Assembly (NCBI GenBank): GCA_019918135.1
Contig: WBZZ01002571.1
Span: 221,274-285,273 of the forward strand
From: Paulinella micropora
Lineage: Eukaryota; Cercozoa; Imbricatea; Euglyphida; Paulinellidae
Direction of reading: 5' to 3'
DNA: 64,000 nucleotides
The stretch's first letter is position 1, and every line of letters starts with the position of its first letter. Below the pieces are notes generated by a model that was not told the origin of the DNA, did no database searches, and worked only from the letters and a program-made list of their open reading frames with translations. A program made the position numbers and the translations under genes. Shown in pieces: positions 39,388-50,835 of this stretch.

Positions 39388-41360
39388 ATGGCCGGTTGGC
39401 TCCAAGCCGGACGCCCCGACGCCAGGGACGCCAGCCTCCGCTCGGAGCCCCCGGCCTATGTGTTCGAGAACGGACACGTGCGCGTGCGCCTGGTCTATGA
39501 CGATGCTCTGTGCTGCGCGCCGACGGCCGGCCTGGCCCGGGCCTTGCTGGCCCTGGGCCACGAGCTGGAGCGCCCGGCCTCTGCCGGCCCCCTGGCCGCG
39601 GCGCTGCCGCTCGTGGCCCTGGCCCGGAGCCAAGCTGTGCCCGCCTGGGGGGCCGACTTCGGGGCCCGGCTGGCCGCGCTGGAGCCCGTGTGCCGCTGCT
39701 ACCGCCCTCCTTGGCCAGAGGGGCCCGAGGCCGTGGCCCGTGGCCTGTGCGACGCGCAGGAGCTGTTGGCCGCCCTGCTAGCGCTGTTGAGGCCGGCCTA
39801 CCGGCGCGAGGCCGACCTGGAGTTCGCCCTGCTCGACACCGACGACGGGGCGCCCGCGCCGCCCGGCGCCGCCGGGGTGTGCGCGGCCGTCAACGCCCAC
39901 CTGCAGCCCTGGGAGGTGGTGAAGAGGCGCGCGCAGGCCTGGCTCCGGGCGCAGCAGCCCCCGGCGGCCGGGGTCCGCGGGCCGGAGCCCGCGGCTAGTG
40001 GTCCACAGGCCGACCTGCAGTTCGGGGTGCCCGGCTGGTTGTGGGAGGCCGCCCCCGGGGGGGGCCGACGGCGGCGTGTGCGGCCGCCAGCCAGCTGGCC
40101 TGTGACTTTTTCCTGGCGCAGCACTGGAAGGGCCTGACCCTGGCGGCCGGCCGGCCGCTCGGCCAGGCCACGCGCGTCGGTCCACGGCTGCGCGGCTCCT
40201 CGCTGGCGGAGGGCGGGCACCTGCTGCCCCGGGCAGAGGACGGCCAGCTGCAGCGGACGACCGACCTGTGGCTCGCGTGCTCGGAGCTGTTCCTGCTGCT
40301 GCGCGCGGCGGTGGCCATGTCGGCCTGTGCCTCGGTGGGGTCGGCCGCGGCCCTCCTGGCCCTGCAGGCCGCGCTGCCCGCCGTGCGCCGTTTCCAACAG
40401 CTGCTGCTGCGGCTGGGCCTGGACCTGCGTACCCGGAAGCTGTGGCTCGTGGTCCTGACCGAGCTGCAGCAGGCGTGGTGCGCGGCCGGCTGCGCGCACC
40501 CGCCGCGGGCCTGGTGCGACCTGGTCCAGACCGCCATCAATAGCCTGCCCGTGGCGCTGTGCCCGGCGGTGCGCGGTCGCTGCGCTAGGAAGTGCCAGGC
40601 GCTCGGCGTTCGGCAGGGCCCCCCCGGCCGCCTCTTCCTGCCCCTGCTGCTCGGGGTGGGCTCCCGCCAGCGGGAGGTGTGGTTCGTGCCCCGCGCCGCT
40701 ACGCGGCGGCCGGCGCCCCGGCGGGCGCACTTGGCGCTGCTCCACACGCCTGGCTATGAGGTCTGCTTCGTGCCCGTGCGCAACAGCGCGCCGCACCTGT
40801 TCAACCCCGACGAGAGCACCGGCGGCACGCTGCTGGCCGGCCTGCAGCGGGCGCTCGCCGGGCTGCGGGGCCTCCTTTGCCTCGACGACGAGGACACCGC
40901 CTTCTTTGGCGGCGCGGCGGGGGAGCCCAGCGTCCGCGGCCACGTGGTGCTGGGCGCACCCGCCGGCGCGGCGGCCCAGGCCCCTCCTCCCGCGACCGGC
41001 CAGGGGCAGGCGCTCTGGGCCTCGGGCCAGGGCACCGTGTCAGTCAACGCCCGGCGCCGGGGAGTGCCGGCCTGCACCCTGGTGGCGCTCCAGGAGGTCC
41101 CCGGGTGCTCGGCCGGCTTGGTGCCCCCCGGGCCGGACGGCCCGGACGCCCGCCCGGACGCTCGTCCGGGCGCGTACCTCGTGGTGGACGCGCGCGCGTC
41201 GTACCAGGACTTGCTAGTGTCGCCCGTGGCCACCTTGACGCGTGAGGGCCTGGACGTGTTCTACGCCCTGGCGCAGGCGGGCGCCCCGCGCCCGGCGGCC
41301 CCCCTGGCGCCCCTGCCGGCGCCCCTGCCGGCGGCCCCCCCGGCGGACGGGCTGGACTAG
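39388..41360 (+). CDS. Unrecognised protein of about 655 residues, one frameshift
   Basis: The ATG at 39388 has a good initiation context (AAGATGG). Two collinear frames (39388-40137 and 40041-41360) switch at an eight-G run near 40062. Ala/Leu/Arg-rich because of GC content, but with normal blocks such as YVFENGHVRVRLVYDDALC, LACDFFLAQHWKGL and GAYLVVDARASYQDLL. The N-terminal half looks helical. No domain recognised. Followed by an AATAAA at 41501. Confidence 0.6.
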
Positions 41361-41500
41361 CGCTCGGGGGGCCGCCGGGGGACGCTGGCCCGGCTCTGCG
41401 CCCCCCCTCTACCCCTTTCCGCCCTTTCTTTCGCTGCCCCGGCGCTGTACCTGTGCTGTAGGCGGGGGGGGGGGGGGGGCGTGCCCCGTCTCCGTGTGTC

Positions 41501-41506
41501 AATAAA
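41501..41506 (+). terminator. Poly(A) signal AATAAA
   Basis: 140 bp after the stop of the 655-residue gene, in otherwise AT-poor sequence. An ATTAAA on the opposite strand near 41584 would serve the converging F-box gene. Confidence 0.6.
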
Positions 41507-41710
41507 CCTTGGTTATTAAATCGGCCGGGCACCGAGGGACCAGCAGTCCAGGCCGTCAACGTGGGAGCAAGGCTCACTTTCTTTTTAATCAGCCAGGAGC
41601 CCGGCGGCAGTCATGTGCCGGAGCGGGCATAGTCCCCAGGGGGGAATACTAGGTCTGGTGACACACAGCCACGCCGTCCTCGTACCTGACAGACAGAGCT
41701 GAGTGATTTT

Positions 41711-42593
41711 TCAGTGGTTTGGCCCCTGTGCCTCGTACGAGTCCGGGTTCCCCGCGCCCTCTGTCCCCCGGGCCTCTGCCGCCGGGGCGGGCTCGGGTGC
41801 CCGGTGCCGCAGTTCCGGGTGCGGCGGGTGTGGCGAGCGCCAGTGGTGCGCTGCTTGGCCCGGCGCCGCCCCCGGGTCACGGTACGTAACTAGCTGCCAC
41901 TCGCGGCCGGGCCGCGCCTGGAGGAGGCACAGTCCGTCCACGAGCCAGCGCAGGGTGGCATAGCTGCAGAAGGCCTTGATCTGGCGACAGACAAACTCAA
42001 AGCCGGCCTCCGGGTCGCTAGATGCTGCCACTGGCCGCGTGGCTTCGAGCACAAGCCACTCTGTCCTGCTGGCGCCCAGGGCCGGTGGTTCAGCGGGCGG
42101 AGCCTCTTCCCCCGTCACCAGCAGCCGGACGCTCAGGCGCCCTCCCACGTTATCCTGGAAGACGAGCACGTGTACGGACCACCGCGGGGCGGCCGGGCAC
42201 TCCTGCCTGAGACGCGCACTGAATTCACCCAAGGGGAGCAGGGTGGTCGCGTGCTGCTGCGTCGACCTGGGGAGGTTCAAGAGCCGTCGCATCCGGGCCT
42301 GCGATTCGGCGGATAGCCGCAGAAACGAGAATCCAGCCTGTGCTTCCAACCTCAGCTTCTCTTCCTGGCTCCGGCGCAGCCGGAGCTGGTCGGCCAGGAG
42401 GCGCGCGTATTCTCGGCAAGTCCTGGCTAGCCGCTGCAGCTCGTCCGAAGGCAAGAAAGGGGCTACAGCTTCCAGCAGCTCCGGCGGCAGGTGGGCGAGC
42501 GTCGTCACGCACAGCTCATGGGCCTCGGGGGCCGTCCTTTTTGAGCTTGCTGCGGCTGGAGCCAGCAGACGCGTGCGTACACTCGCTGAACAT
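41711..42593 (-). CDS. F-box protein
   Basis: The frame contains LAHLPPELLEAVAPFLPSDELQRLARTC, a typical F-box (L-P-E-L ... L ... L), near its N-terminus, then a Gln/Arg-rich helix and a globular C-terminal part (WSVHVLVFQDNVGG, WLVDGLCLLQARPG). F-box proteins recruit substrates to SCF ubiquitin ligases. The ATG at 42593 is one frame off, so a frameshift near the AAAAAGG tract or a spliced start is likely; the frame upstream of 42600 is GC-rich and not supported. Confidence 0.6.
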
Positions 42594-43029
42594 GGTAGCT
42601 GGCTGGCTGGCTGGCCTGCCTCACTTGGGAGGCCCCGGCTTTTGTGTGGGTGGCCGGCGCAGCGGCGTGCCGTCGCCCTCGCGCGTTCCCCTGGCACGCG
42701 CCCCGGGGGCGCGCCTAACCTCCTCGCGGGGGGCGCCCCCCCCCCCCCTCCGCCCGGCGGCCCACCGCCGCTCCCGCTCACCCCCCGGCCGGCACGCGCG
42801 CCTACGGCCGCTCCCCCCCCTCGGCGTGCCCCCCCCCTGCCCGGGCACGCGGCCGCCGGAGGGCCACTGTTCTCCTCTCCCCACCCTGGCCCCCGCCGTC
42901 CCATCCGCCGGCGCAGGCCCCTCTGCCCTCCTCCCCCCCGTGGACGAGCCCCGGGGGAGGGGGGGAGGCTGTCGGGGGGGGGGGGGGCGGTCCTGTAATT
43001 CCCAAACGCACGGCGCGCGTTCGGCGAGG

Positions 43030-44220
43030 ATGCTGCGCTCCCCCGTCGTCGGTCCGACGGCGCCGCCGGTCGCGCCCCTGTTGCTCCGGCTGCTAGCCCC
43101 GGTCGACGTGGCCACAGCGTACGCCGTCGCGCCCGAGTGGCTGTCGCGCGAGCGCCAGGCCGCCTGGCGCCAGGCCGCCTGCCTGGCCTCCTATCTCCAT
43201 TGGAAGCTCTGCGAGTACGGCCGGGACTGGGCACAAGAGCTCCGAGCGCGGCCGACGGAAGTCGGAGAGTGGCTAGTGGAGCAGTGGCTGCAAGAACCGC
43301 AGACGGACCGCGCGGGCGACGGCCCCGCGCGCCTGCTCGAGCGCCGGGGCGAAGCCGACCGGGCCTGCTGGACGCAGGCGGCCAGGGAGCTGTTCGCGTG
43401 CAACCGGCGCGGCGACCTGGCACTAGGCCCGCTGTGGGCCTCTAGGCGGGCCGGGGCGGCGCCCGATCTGTACTGGCAAGCGCTGCGGTCGGCGCTTGAG
43501 CTGCTATGCAGCACGCCAGCTCCCAGGCTAAGCCTGTGGTGGCCGCGGGCCCCCGGACACACCGCGCCGCCGCCCCTGACGACTTTGTCCGTCGTGACGT
43601 TTTGGGACTGTGTGCGGGCCGCCGCCGCCGCTCGGCTGTACCTGATCGCCCCCGTCTTCTGCTTGACGGCGTGGAACCCCGCAGAGGAGTTCGTGCTGGA
43701 CGGCCAGGACGCGCTAGAGACGCTCTCTCTGCAGCAGACTAGGTTCTACGCGGGGGGGGCGCTAATCTGGGCTGGAACCTCTCGCTGCTCCGGTTTCCTA
43801 GGTTGCGAGAGCTGGTGCTCGAGCAGGCGGTGGCGCCCAGGCGTACCACTGTCAAGCTGCAGCAGTGCGGAGAGCTCCAGACCTTGTACGCTGCCGGGGG
43901 CCAGGATCTGCACCTCAAGCTGCTGGACTGCCACGCCGGAGCCCGTGACCCCCCTTTCCCAGGCTGCATCTTTCTGCGGCAGCTCGCCAATGCCCAGCAG
44001 GGCCAAGACGGAGATCAGTTGTCCGTCCCATTTGTCGATCGCGTCAAGCAGTCGTTGGCCCAGCTGACGGGCCTGTACTACAAAAGCCTCTGCCGAGTTC
44101 AGCGCCGACTTTGTGACGGTCGCTGTGTCGGTTGCAGCCACAACCGCCGGCAGGCGGCCGGCCATCGTCCCCGAGAGATCGGCCACCCTCTCGGGGACGA
44201 TAGCCAGTTCGGACGCGGCA
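43030..44220 (+). CDS. F-box/LRR-like protein, one frameshift
   Basis: ATG at 43030. The start PLLLRLLAPVDVATAYAVAPEWL is F-box-like, followed by helices rich in Trp and Arg. At an eight-G run near 43751 the sense moves to another frame, where leucine-rich repeat-like segments follow (NLSLLRFPRLRELVLEQ, LQTLYAAGGQDLHLKLLDC). Divergent from the other F-box gene across a 430 bp GC-rich spacer that may hold both promoters. The end is unclear because the frame runs into the minisatellite. Confidence 0.5.
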
Positions 44221-44224
44221 GCCG

Positions 44225-44655
44225 GTTCCTCGGGATCGTCCGCCGTCCCCGAGGGACCGGCCGCCGTCCCCGAGGCACCGGCACCCGTCCCCGAGGGATC
44301 GGCCGCCGTCCCCGAGGCACCGGCACCCGTCCCCGAGGGATCGGCCGCCGTCCCCGAGGGATCGGCCGCCGTCCCCGAGGCACCGGCACCCGTCCCGAGG
44401 GATCGGCCGCCGTCCCCGAGGGATCGGCACCCGTCCCCGAGGGATCGGCCGCCGTCCCCGAGGCACCGGCCGCCGTCCCCGAGGGATCGGCACCCGTCCC
44501 CGAGGCACCGGCCGCCGTCCCCGAGGGATCGGCCGCCGTCCCCGAGGCACCGGCACCCGTCCCCGAGGGATCGGCACCCGTCCCCGAGGCACCGGCCGCC
44601 GTCCCCGAGGGATCGGCCGCAGTCCCCGAGGGATCGGCACCCGTCCCCGAGGCTT
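44225..44655. repeat. 18 bp minisatellite
   Basis: About 24 units of GCCGTCCCCGAGGGATCG or GCCGTCCCCGAGGCACCG. Open in several frames on both strands, coding VPEGSA/VPEAPA in one. It sits at the GC-block/copia border. Confidence 0.9.
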
Positions 44656-44689
44656 GGCTGGCCCGCCTGAAGCTGCCAAGGAATACTTG

Positions 44690-46438
44690 GACGTCAGTTA
44701 GGAGGCATTGCAAGACGCGAAACGACACGCGCAAACGGAAACGGAGCATACATTACTGCGGGCTAAAGAGCGTTTCTTTCCGTGGGCATACCAATTGGCA
44801 GCGTTGGAAGAAGTGAAGAAGGCGGCAATTGCACGTCATCGAGCTACGCAAAATACATCTGCACCCGGTCGACAGGGTGTGGAGGGAAGTGCAGACGTAC
44901 CTGAAGCAGGGGGAGCGTTGAGGCTGAGTGAAGGAGGTGTCAACGAGCCTACGAACGAAGCGAGAAGAGTGGGAAGATGGGATGAGTTGAATACCGTCAT
45001 CACGCTCGAGAGCAAAGAAAACGCGGACCTGCGACGGGGTCCGGTGCCTAGAAATGCGACAGGGGGAGTTGCTGACGAGGAAGAAAAGAAGCCGCCAGGA
45101 ACACCACCTGCTCATGAAGAAGGCAATCAGAATCCTGGTAACAATGCAGTGGATGCGGATCAGCACGAGACTGGGCCTGGGAGCAGAGGAAGCCGGGTGG
45201 GTGGTCAGGAACCTGCATCTAACATGGCCGATGGGGCAAAGGGGGAGCAGGACCTGTACACTGTGTACCTGGACTCGGGATCGGCACAACACCTGGTGCC
45301 GATGCAAGACGCGCTGGAAATAGTGCAGGATGATAGCCCCATGGTTGTTAGGGGTATCTCAGGCACAACACCAACAGGATCAAGGGGAGGCACTTCGTTC
45401 CTGGGTGTGAACGGCGAAGGCAATGCTCAAGAAGTTGAGATGAACGAGGCTTACGTTTTGCCGACCTTGGACCGGACGCTGTTTTCCGCTGGAAGCCTAC
45501 AACGCGCAGGGTTCGCAATAGTAATGCAAGGAGCTGAATTCTTCGTTACAAGAAGGCGAATTGAAGTGGAGAAACGGGACAAGGTGCTCATTGGTAACTT
45601 CGACTCCGAGTCCTGTCAATATACATTTGAAACAGTAGCGCCCCCTGGATGGAAGAAAGAAAGAAAGGAATGCCAGCCTTACCCGGGATGCAATGCTGGG
45701 TTTTGGTCTACAAGCATGCAGCCTGCCACAGAGGTCGACATGAAAGAGATTAATGAAATATTCCACTTTGGCGAGACGATGGCGAGACAGTTTCTAAAAC
45801 AAAATGGATTGACTGCGAAACACAAAGGTGGAGTGGCGAAGTGTACGTGTATGGCTTGTGCAACGACAAAGATTAGAAAGCATGCATCGTTCGTTGGGGC
45901 ATCATTGACGTTGTGCAATGAAGTGGGAGAGGATTGGAGTGCGGACGGGACTGGACGCATTACGTTTCCATTGTATGGGAAGACTCCCTACTTCTTACTC
46001 TTCGTCGAGAACGTTTCAGGATTTCTCAGAGGCAAATGGAACCCCACTAGGGCCTCTGAACTAGCTCTACAGCAACTAACAGAGGTCCAAGTATGGTCCA
46101 AGACCCAGACGGGGAGATCGATGAACCAGTTCAGGACCGACAAGGAATGGATTGCTAGAGCTGTCAAGGGATACCTGGCTAGCATTGGTGTGGAGCAACG
46201 ACTGCCCGTGCGAGCAGACCCCAACAAGGACGCCTACGCGGAAGCGGGGATAAGGATTGTGTTTTCGTTGGCAGCTACGTTTCACGGCGAGGAGTGTACC
46301 GGTTTACTTCCTGCCGTTGGCAGTCGACTATGCTGTGTTTCTTCTAAACATGCAAGGAAGAGCAGGGGCAAAGATATCGTGACACGAGGCGTTCTACAAG
46401 AGGCCTGCACCGCATCATTCAATCTTGAAGCCATTTAG
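44690..46438 (+). pseudogene. Copia pol: protease and integrase
   Basis: Begins within copia-type sequence. Visible are the protease active site YLDSGSAQHLVP (about 45270), a GAG-pre-integrase zinc region with CTCMAC, then an integrase core: WSADGTG, QFRTDKEW and AEAGIRI, corresponding to the D-D-E triad region. The long acidic linker at the start is atypical. The ORF ends at 46438; the downstream chain is in other frames. Confidence 0.75.
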
Positions 46439-46996
46439 TTGCCTTTGTGTATTGTACAAAGGAGGAAAGAAGGGACAAGAAAGGGGGAAACCAGGTGTGT
46501 TTATGGGAGTAAACACGGAGGAGTCATCGTATAGAGTGTGGAGCTACTATGACAGCAAGATGGTCACTACGGCAGACATGGTGGTGCAGGATACGACGAT
46601 TCATGGTTGGCCTACGCTATATCCTCAAGGAAAAATGGCGGGATCGATGCAACACTCGTTCCAAACTGCCACACCGACTTGGAAAAAGGCAACAAAAAGG
46701 ACGGGTTTACTGGAAAATTTTTCACTCAGAGTGAGCAACGTCTGTTGGACGAGCTGGTAGACGTTGTGGCGAAGGATGACAATGAGGACGGGAGCGACGC
46801 ATCGGGACCGTTGTCCCACGAGGCAGTACCCGTTGAATCAGGTGGGGGACGAAATGATGATAGTGGCGTGATCACTATTGCAACTTTCGGTGATGAAGAG
46901 AGTGAGGGAGACAGAGTGGGTCAGGAAGGGGGGCTGCAAGCTCCTGAACGTGATCTTTCTCCCCATTTTGCTCTTGGAAGGCGTGCTGAGCGCTAG
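46425..46996 (+). pseudogene. Copia integrase-RT linker
   Basis: FMGVNTEESSYRVWSYYDSK matches the conserved post-integrase segment of copia polyproteins. Two overlapping frames continue with an acidic linker. Confidence 0.6.
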
Positions 46997-47020
46997 AATG
47001 GCAGACGAGATGCAAGGGGC

Positions 47021-47832
47021 GTGCCGTTGGAGTGGACGGGGGCGCCTGTTGATGAGTCCAACATCGTAGAGGGGAAGAGGGCTCGTAAGCAAACGAAGCC
47101 TTCTAACTTCAGCTCTGGGGCATACCTAGTTTCCGTACCGATTCCTTATCGTGAAGCCACAGCTTCTGGAAGGTTCAACGAGTCCCGTTTTGCTGATATC
47201 GACAAGCACCTTAAGCTGGGGGCAATCGTGGAGAGACATGTCTCAGAAAAGCCTCCTGGTGAGCCGTTGGTGCCGACTCGGTTCGTCGACTTCGAGAAGC
47301 GTGAGACGTTGGATGGGCCACCGGTGGACACGAAGTCCAGAATTGCAGGAACAGGCTTTAGGCAACCCTCATGGCAATACGACAAGGTGGATCTACCTAC
47401 GTGCAAGGTGGAGATCGTTTGGGTGACGTGTGCTCTGGCCGTCTTGCAAGAGATGGACATATATGGCATGGATGAGGAAAGCGCGTTTCCTCAGGTGAAG
47501 CTGCACCAGTATGGCTAAAGCCTCCGATGGGGTACACACCCCCCAATGTCGTTTGGCAGGCCCTTGGGGGTGTCAACGGGTTGAAGCCATCTGGCCACAT
47601 CTATTGGAACGATAGGGTCATACCGACGCAGAAGAAGATGGGCTTCGACCAGAGTGTCATCGAGCCGGTGCTCTTCGGTCGGATTGACAAGAAGACAAGC
47701 AAGACGGAGGTATTAACATACCATGTTGATGATAATATTCATGTGGCTGCGTCAGCGGAAAGCCGTCGACAGTATGTGGAAAAGCTGAACAAAGCATGGG
47801 GAAATGTGAAGGACCTTTGGCGGGTCACGTAA
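47021..47832 (+). pseudogene. Copia reverse transcriptase
   Basis: Two in-frame pieces separated by a TAA-type break at 47516. The first has VPTRFVDFEKRE, KSRIAGTGFRQP and GMDEESAFPQV; the second has the catalytic YHVDD box (usual YVDD) and DKKTSKTEVLTY before it. Converts element RNA to cDNA in active relatives. Confidence 0.75.
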
Positions 47833-47853
47833 TTTCTTTCTTCGGAGTTTGAC

Positions 47854-48689
47854 GTGCGTCGGTCTGGGGGAGTAATGACTGTGACCATCCGACAGAAGGA
47901 GTACATTGCGACGCTCCTGACGAGGTTCAAGAGAAGCGATGGGCGCCAATGGATGCCGGCGAAGTCACCATGGTTGCCGGCAGGATCGAGGATGGAGCCG
48001 GCTATGCTCGCTTATTCGCCTCAGGAGATCGTGGGAAGCTATGTCTGACTCAAGGCGAGTGTTCCAGAGTCGGTCCTGCCCCTGAGTGTGATTGCGGAGT
48101 TTCAGTCTACCGGGCGGCCGAGCAACTGCTGCGATACTTCATGTTCGTGCAGGACAGGGGGGTATCATTCTCATCGAATGGCAATCGAACATTGGAAGCC
48201 GACTCTGACTCATTGCTGGGAAATGGAACGAAGATGTACTCGTGCACTGGCGGGGTGGTGTTCTTGGCCAACGGACCGGTCACGGTGAGGGCGACTACCC
48301 AGAAGCACCTGGCTACCGGAACGCAGGAAAGTGAGACGTACGCGGCGTCAGAGGTCCTTCATGATCTGGAAGCGATGCGTAACGTGATCAAGTCGCTGCC
48401 GTGGGTGGATGAAAAACCCTTGAAACAGGAGTTGTTGGCGGTACCCAGGATGAATGTCGATAATCAGGCTACGGTGTGCACTGCGCCCAACTCCGTCTTT
48501 GGGAAGAGGCTGCGGCATATTGCGTTGAGGCACAGTCACCTGCCCGAGGCGATATTAAGGAAGGGGGAGGTAGTACTCAACTAGATGCCCTCCGAGAAGA
48601 ACAGAGCTGATGTGTTGTCGAAAAGATTCGATAGTCCGTCGATGTTCAAGAAAGCAGCGGACACTCTCTCTGGTAACGGGGCTAAGTAA
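47854..48689 (+). pseudogene. Copia RNase H and C-terminus
   Basis: LEADSDSLLGNGTKMYSCTG, TQKHLATGTQESETYAASE and LRHIALRHSHLPEAIL match copia RNase H. A TAG at 48582-48584 cuts off the last 35 codons (KNRADVLSKRF). Confidence 0.75.
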
Positions 48690-48773
48690 GACACTTAGAG
48701 ATTTATAGTGATTGTCATCACAATAGTGATATCCTCAGCAATAATTCATAACTACCTCTGAAATTAGGGGGAG

Positions 48774-49065
48774 CTTTACAGTAAATTAGCGGTTAGATAA
48801 TTTCTGACGGCAGATACTTTCCTGTTATTGTTGATAGGACTGATTAGGATTGCCATTTAGAAATGCATGGACAATAATAATATTGATTGGTTGTAACAGA
48901 ACAATTATAGATGTCAACCAGTCGTGTGCCTAACTATACCAGTGCTTAGTTGGCGTTAAAAGTTCTTCTCAGTAAAACTTTCAACCTGATCATCTGCGAT
49001 CCACTAAAGTGTCCCGGTTCTACCCGGCCTCTGACAACTTAACTACCGGCGATTATATTAGATTG
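48774..49065 (+). repeat. 3' LTR of copia-like element
   Basis: Preceded by the polypurine tract TTAGGGGGAG and followed by CCTTG. Several substitutions and small deletions separate it from the 5' LTR, so the insertion is not recent. Confidence 0.8.
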
Positions 49066-49070
49066 CCTTG

Positions 49071-50337
49071 GTACCGACACCTGCCCTTAAGTTGATGTGT
49101 AACTCCAACGTGACAGCCCACGACATCTACCAGGAGTAACTGGGACCTACAGGCTCTGCGGCACAACAGACGAAGCTCTCTGGAACCAACTGGGTAATAT
49201 CATTCCTCTTGATGAATTTGTCAACCATTTGCCTGTTTCGACTTCGATCCCTGGGCCGTTTGGATCACTTTCAGGATTGGCACTTCCTACTCCTACAAGC
49301 ACTCCCATCACCGTGCCCCCATCGACTCAGCCTGACTGGTATGACTCCAACAATGGCTTTGGGAAGCATCCCTTTGGGACTTGCACCCCCGAGTCACCCA
49401 TCGGCGATCCCCACCACCCCTGTCCAGCTGCCCCACTGACTATTGCAGCATCGTCCCCTGTGACAACTCCAACGACTGCCTTTACTCCAGTTGCGATGCC
49501 AGCTAGTGCATTGGCCCCCATTAGTCGGGTACCTCCGATGACACAAGTCGATCCATTTGTCCGCCCCGGTAGCCTAGCGAGTGGAGCTACACCCCTGCCC
49601 CGGCGTGAACCGCTTCCATAACTGGGATCACTCCTTGCGCGCCCCGTGCCACTGGTCAGTCGCACTCTGTCTATGTCGGATCCCGCCTTCGCGTTGCCAC
49701 TTCGACCGTTGAGCGGCCCCCTTGGACCTCTGCCGGCCTTCCCGACGCAGACGACAACTACCCCGTCGAACGCCCCGACTGGCTCGTCAGGTTCAGCACC
49801 TACCACCTTGACACCCGTACGTCCAACGTCTCGCATCTCGCTGAGCACGTTGCAAGGTAGTCGCATCACGCTGAGCCCCCTTTTCTCCGTTACGGAAGAA
49901 TCGGGCCCGACCTTGTCCGCTGCCGGTTCAAGCCCCTCCGCTGAGGACCGAAGTTTTTTTTCGAGACAGAAGCAACTGTGACTACGGCCCCTGCGAGTTC
50001 ACCATCGAGTCCATCATCGAGCTCGTCTTCGAGTTCGTGATCCAGCTCATCGTCCAGCACGGCGACTGTGACCTCGACACCCTGCCCTTCGACGGAGACT
50101 GGCCCTGCCCGTCCTTCGACGACCGCACCATCCCCGTCACCCACGAGCAATGAGTCCCCTTCGACATCGTCGGGAGCAAGGATCCTGCGATCAACCACCG
50201 CTGCTGGTGTATCACCGCGCACCTTGCATATGATGACTCGAGTCCGATCCCTCTTTGTGACGACCCGTCCGGCGATTGTGCCGACCGCTGACGTCGCAAC
50301 TCAAGCCCGTGAACTCGCGTTCAACCTGGCCAGTTGA
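49071..50337 (+). other. Pro/Thr/Ser-rich coding stretch of the interrupted element
   Basis: Frames 49229-49621, 49646-49981 and 50068-50337 follow each other on the plus strand with similar Pro/Thr/Ser composition (SLSGLALPTPTSTPITVPPS), and probably belong to one disordered protein region. They start right after the copia 3' flank. No domain. Confidence 0.4.
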
Positions 50338-50789
50338 ACAACTTGGCAATGCTTTTGGCCTGCAACCGTATCATCGACACGGTACACAAGTGGGGAGACA
50401 AAGCTGCAGTGGCCCTCATGGACGCGTACTGGGCCCGCTATATTCCTGTTACCAACGAACGCACCCGCGTCTGGTGCATCATCCCTTACATGCTCATTGA
50501 ATACTTCATGGAGCTATTCAAAGGACGTCTGGACAAGGGAGACACGAAGCGACCAGCCATGCAAGCCCTTAAGCTTCGACGCTTCAAGAAGGAAAGCCTC
50601 GCTGCTTATGTCAACAGCTGCAGGTGCATCACCAGCTACGACATGGCCTACGCCGCTGGCTACTGGACGGCCGACGCAAACCAAGTTCGCGCCGTGTCCG
50701 GGATGCTTACCCCTATGCAACGCGATCGATGGACTCGGTACGCTGCCGAGGTACTCAACACACTTGGCACCCTCGAACCATCGCACTAA
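50334..50789 (+). CDS. Gag-like helical domain
   Basis: 151 codons of helical sequence (ACNRIIDTVHKWGDKAAVALMDAYW, RRFKKESLAAYVNSCRCI) between Pro-rich neighbours. The pattern resembles retroelement capsid domains but lacks a decisive motif. Confidence 0.4.
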   Translation: MNNLAMLLACNRIIDTVHKWGDKAAVALMDAYWARYIPVTNERTRVWCIIPYMLIEYFMELFKGRLDKGDTKRPAMQALKLRRFKKESLAAYVNSCRCITSYDMAYAAGYWTADANQVRAVSGMLTPMQRDRWTRYAAEVLNTLGTLEPSH

Positions 50790-50835
50790 TCCGTAGTGAC
50801 GCAGAGGTCAAAGAGCCCTTTCCGCGAACGCACTC

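Larger units (their letters stand above)
37915..44660. other. 6.7 kb GC-rich block inside the copia element
   Basis: Composition jumps to roughly 70 percent GC by eye near 37915 and returns near 44665. It contains four protein-coding units in both orientations, with a poly(A) signal and a minisatellite, none of them retrotransposon genes. It could be a captured host or viral DNA segment or a later insertion; no clear target duplication was found at its ends. Confidence 0.75.
35764..49065 (+). mobile_element. Ty1/copia-like retrotransposon with a GC-rich insert
   Basis: LTRs, gag with zinc knuckle, protease DSG, integrase, RT and RNase H in copia order. At 13.3 kb it is more than twice the normal size because 6.7 kb of very GC-rich sequence lies between gag and pol. 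The coding frames carry shifts and stops, so the copy is dead. Confidence 0.8.

Noticed and set aside
39007-41577. Several long minus-strand ORFs opposite the GC-rich genes
   Set aside because: High GC removes stop codons on both strands; the plus-strand frames have a better start, composition and poly(A) signal.
42600-43423. 5' part of the 570-codon minus-strand ORF over the F-box gene
   Set aside because: Extreme Arg/Gly/Pro composition, antisense to the better supported gene at 43030; the F-box part alone is kept.
44044-44749. Minus-strand Pro-Arg-Gly repeat ORFs
   Set aside because: Alternative frames of the 18 bp minisatellite.
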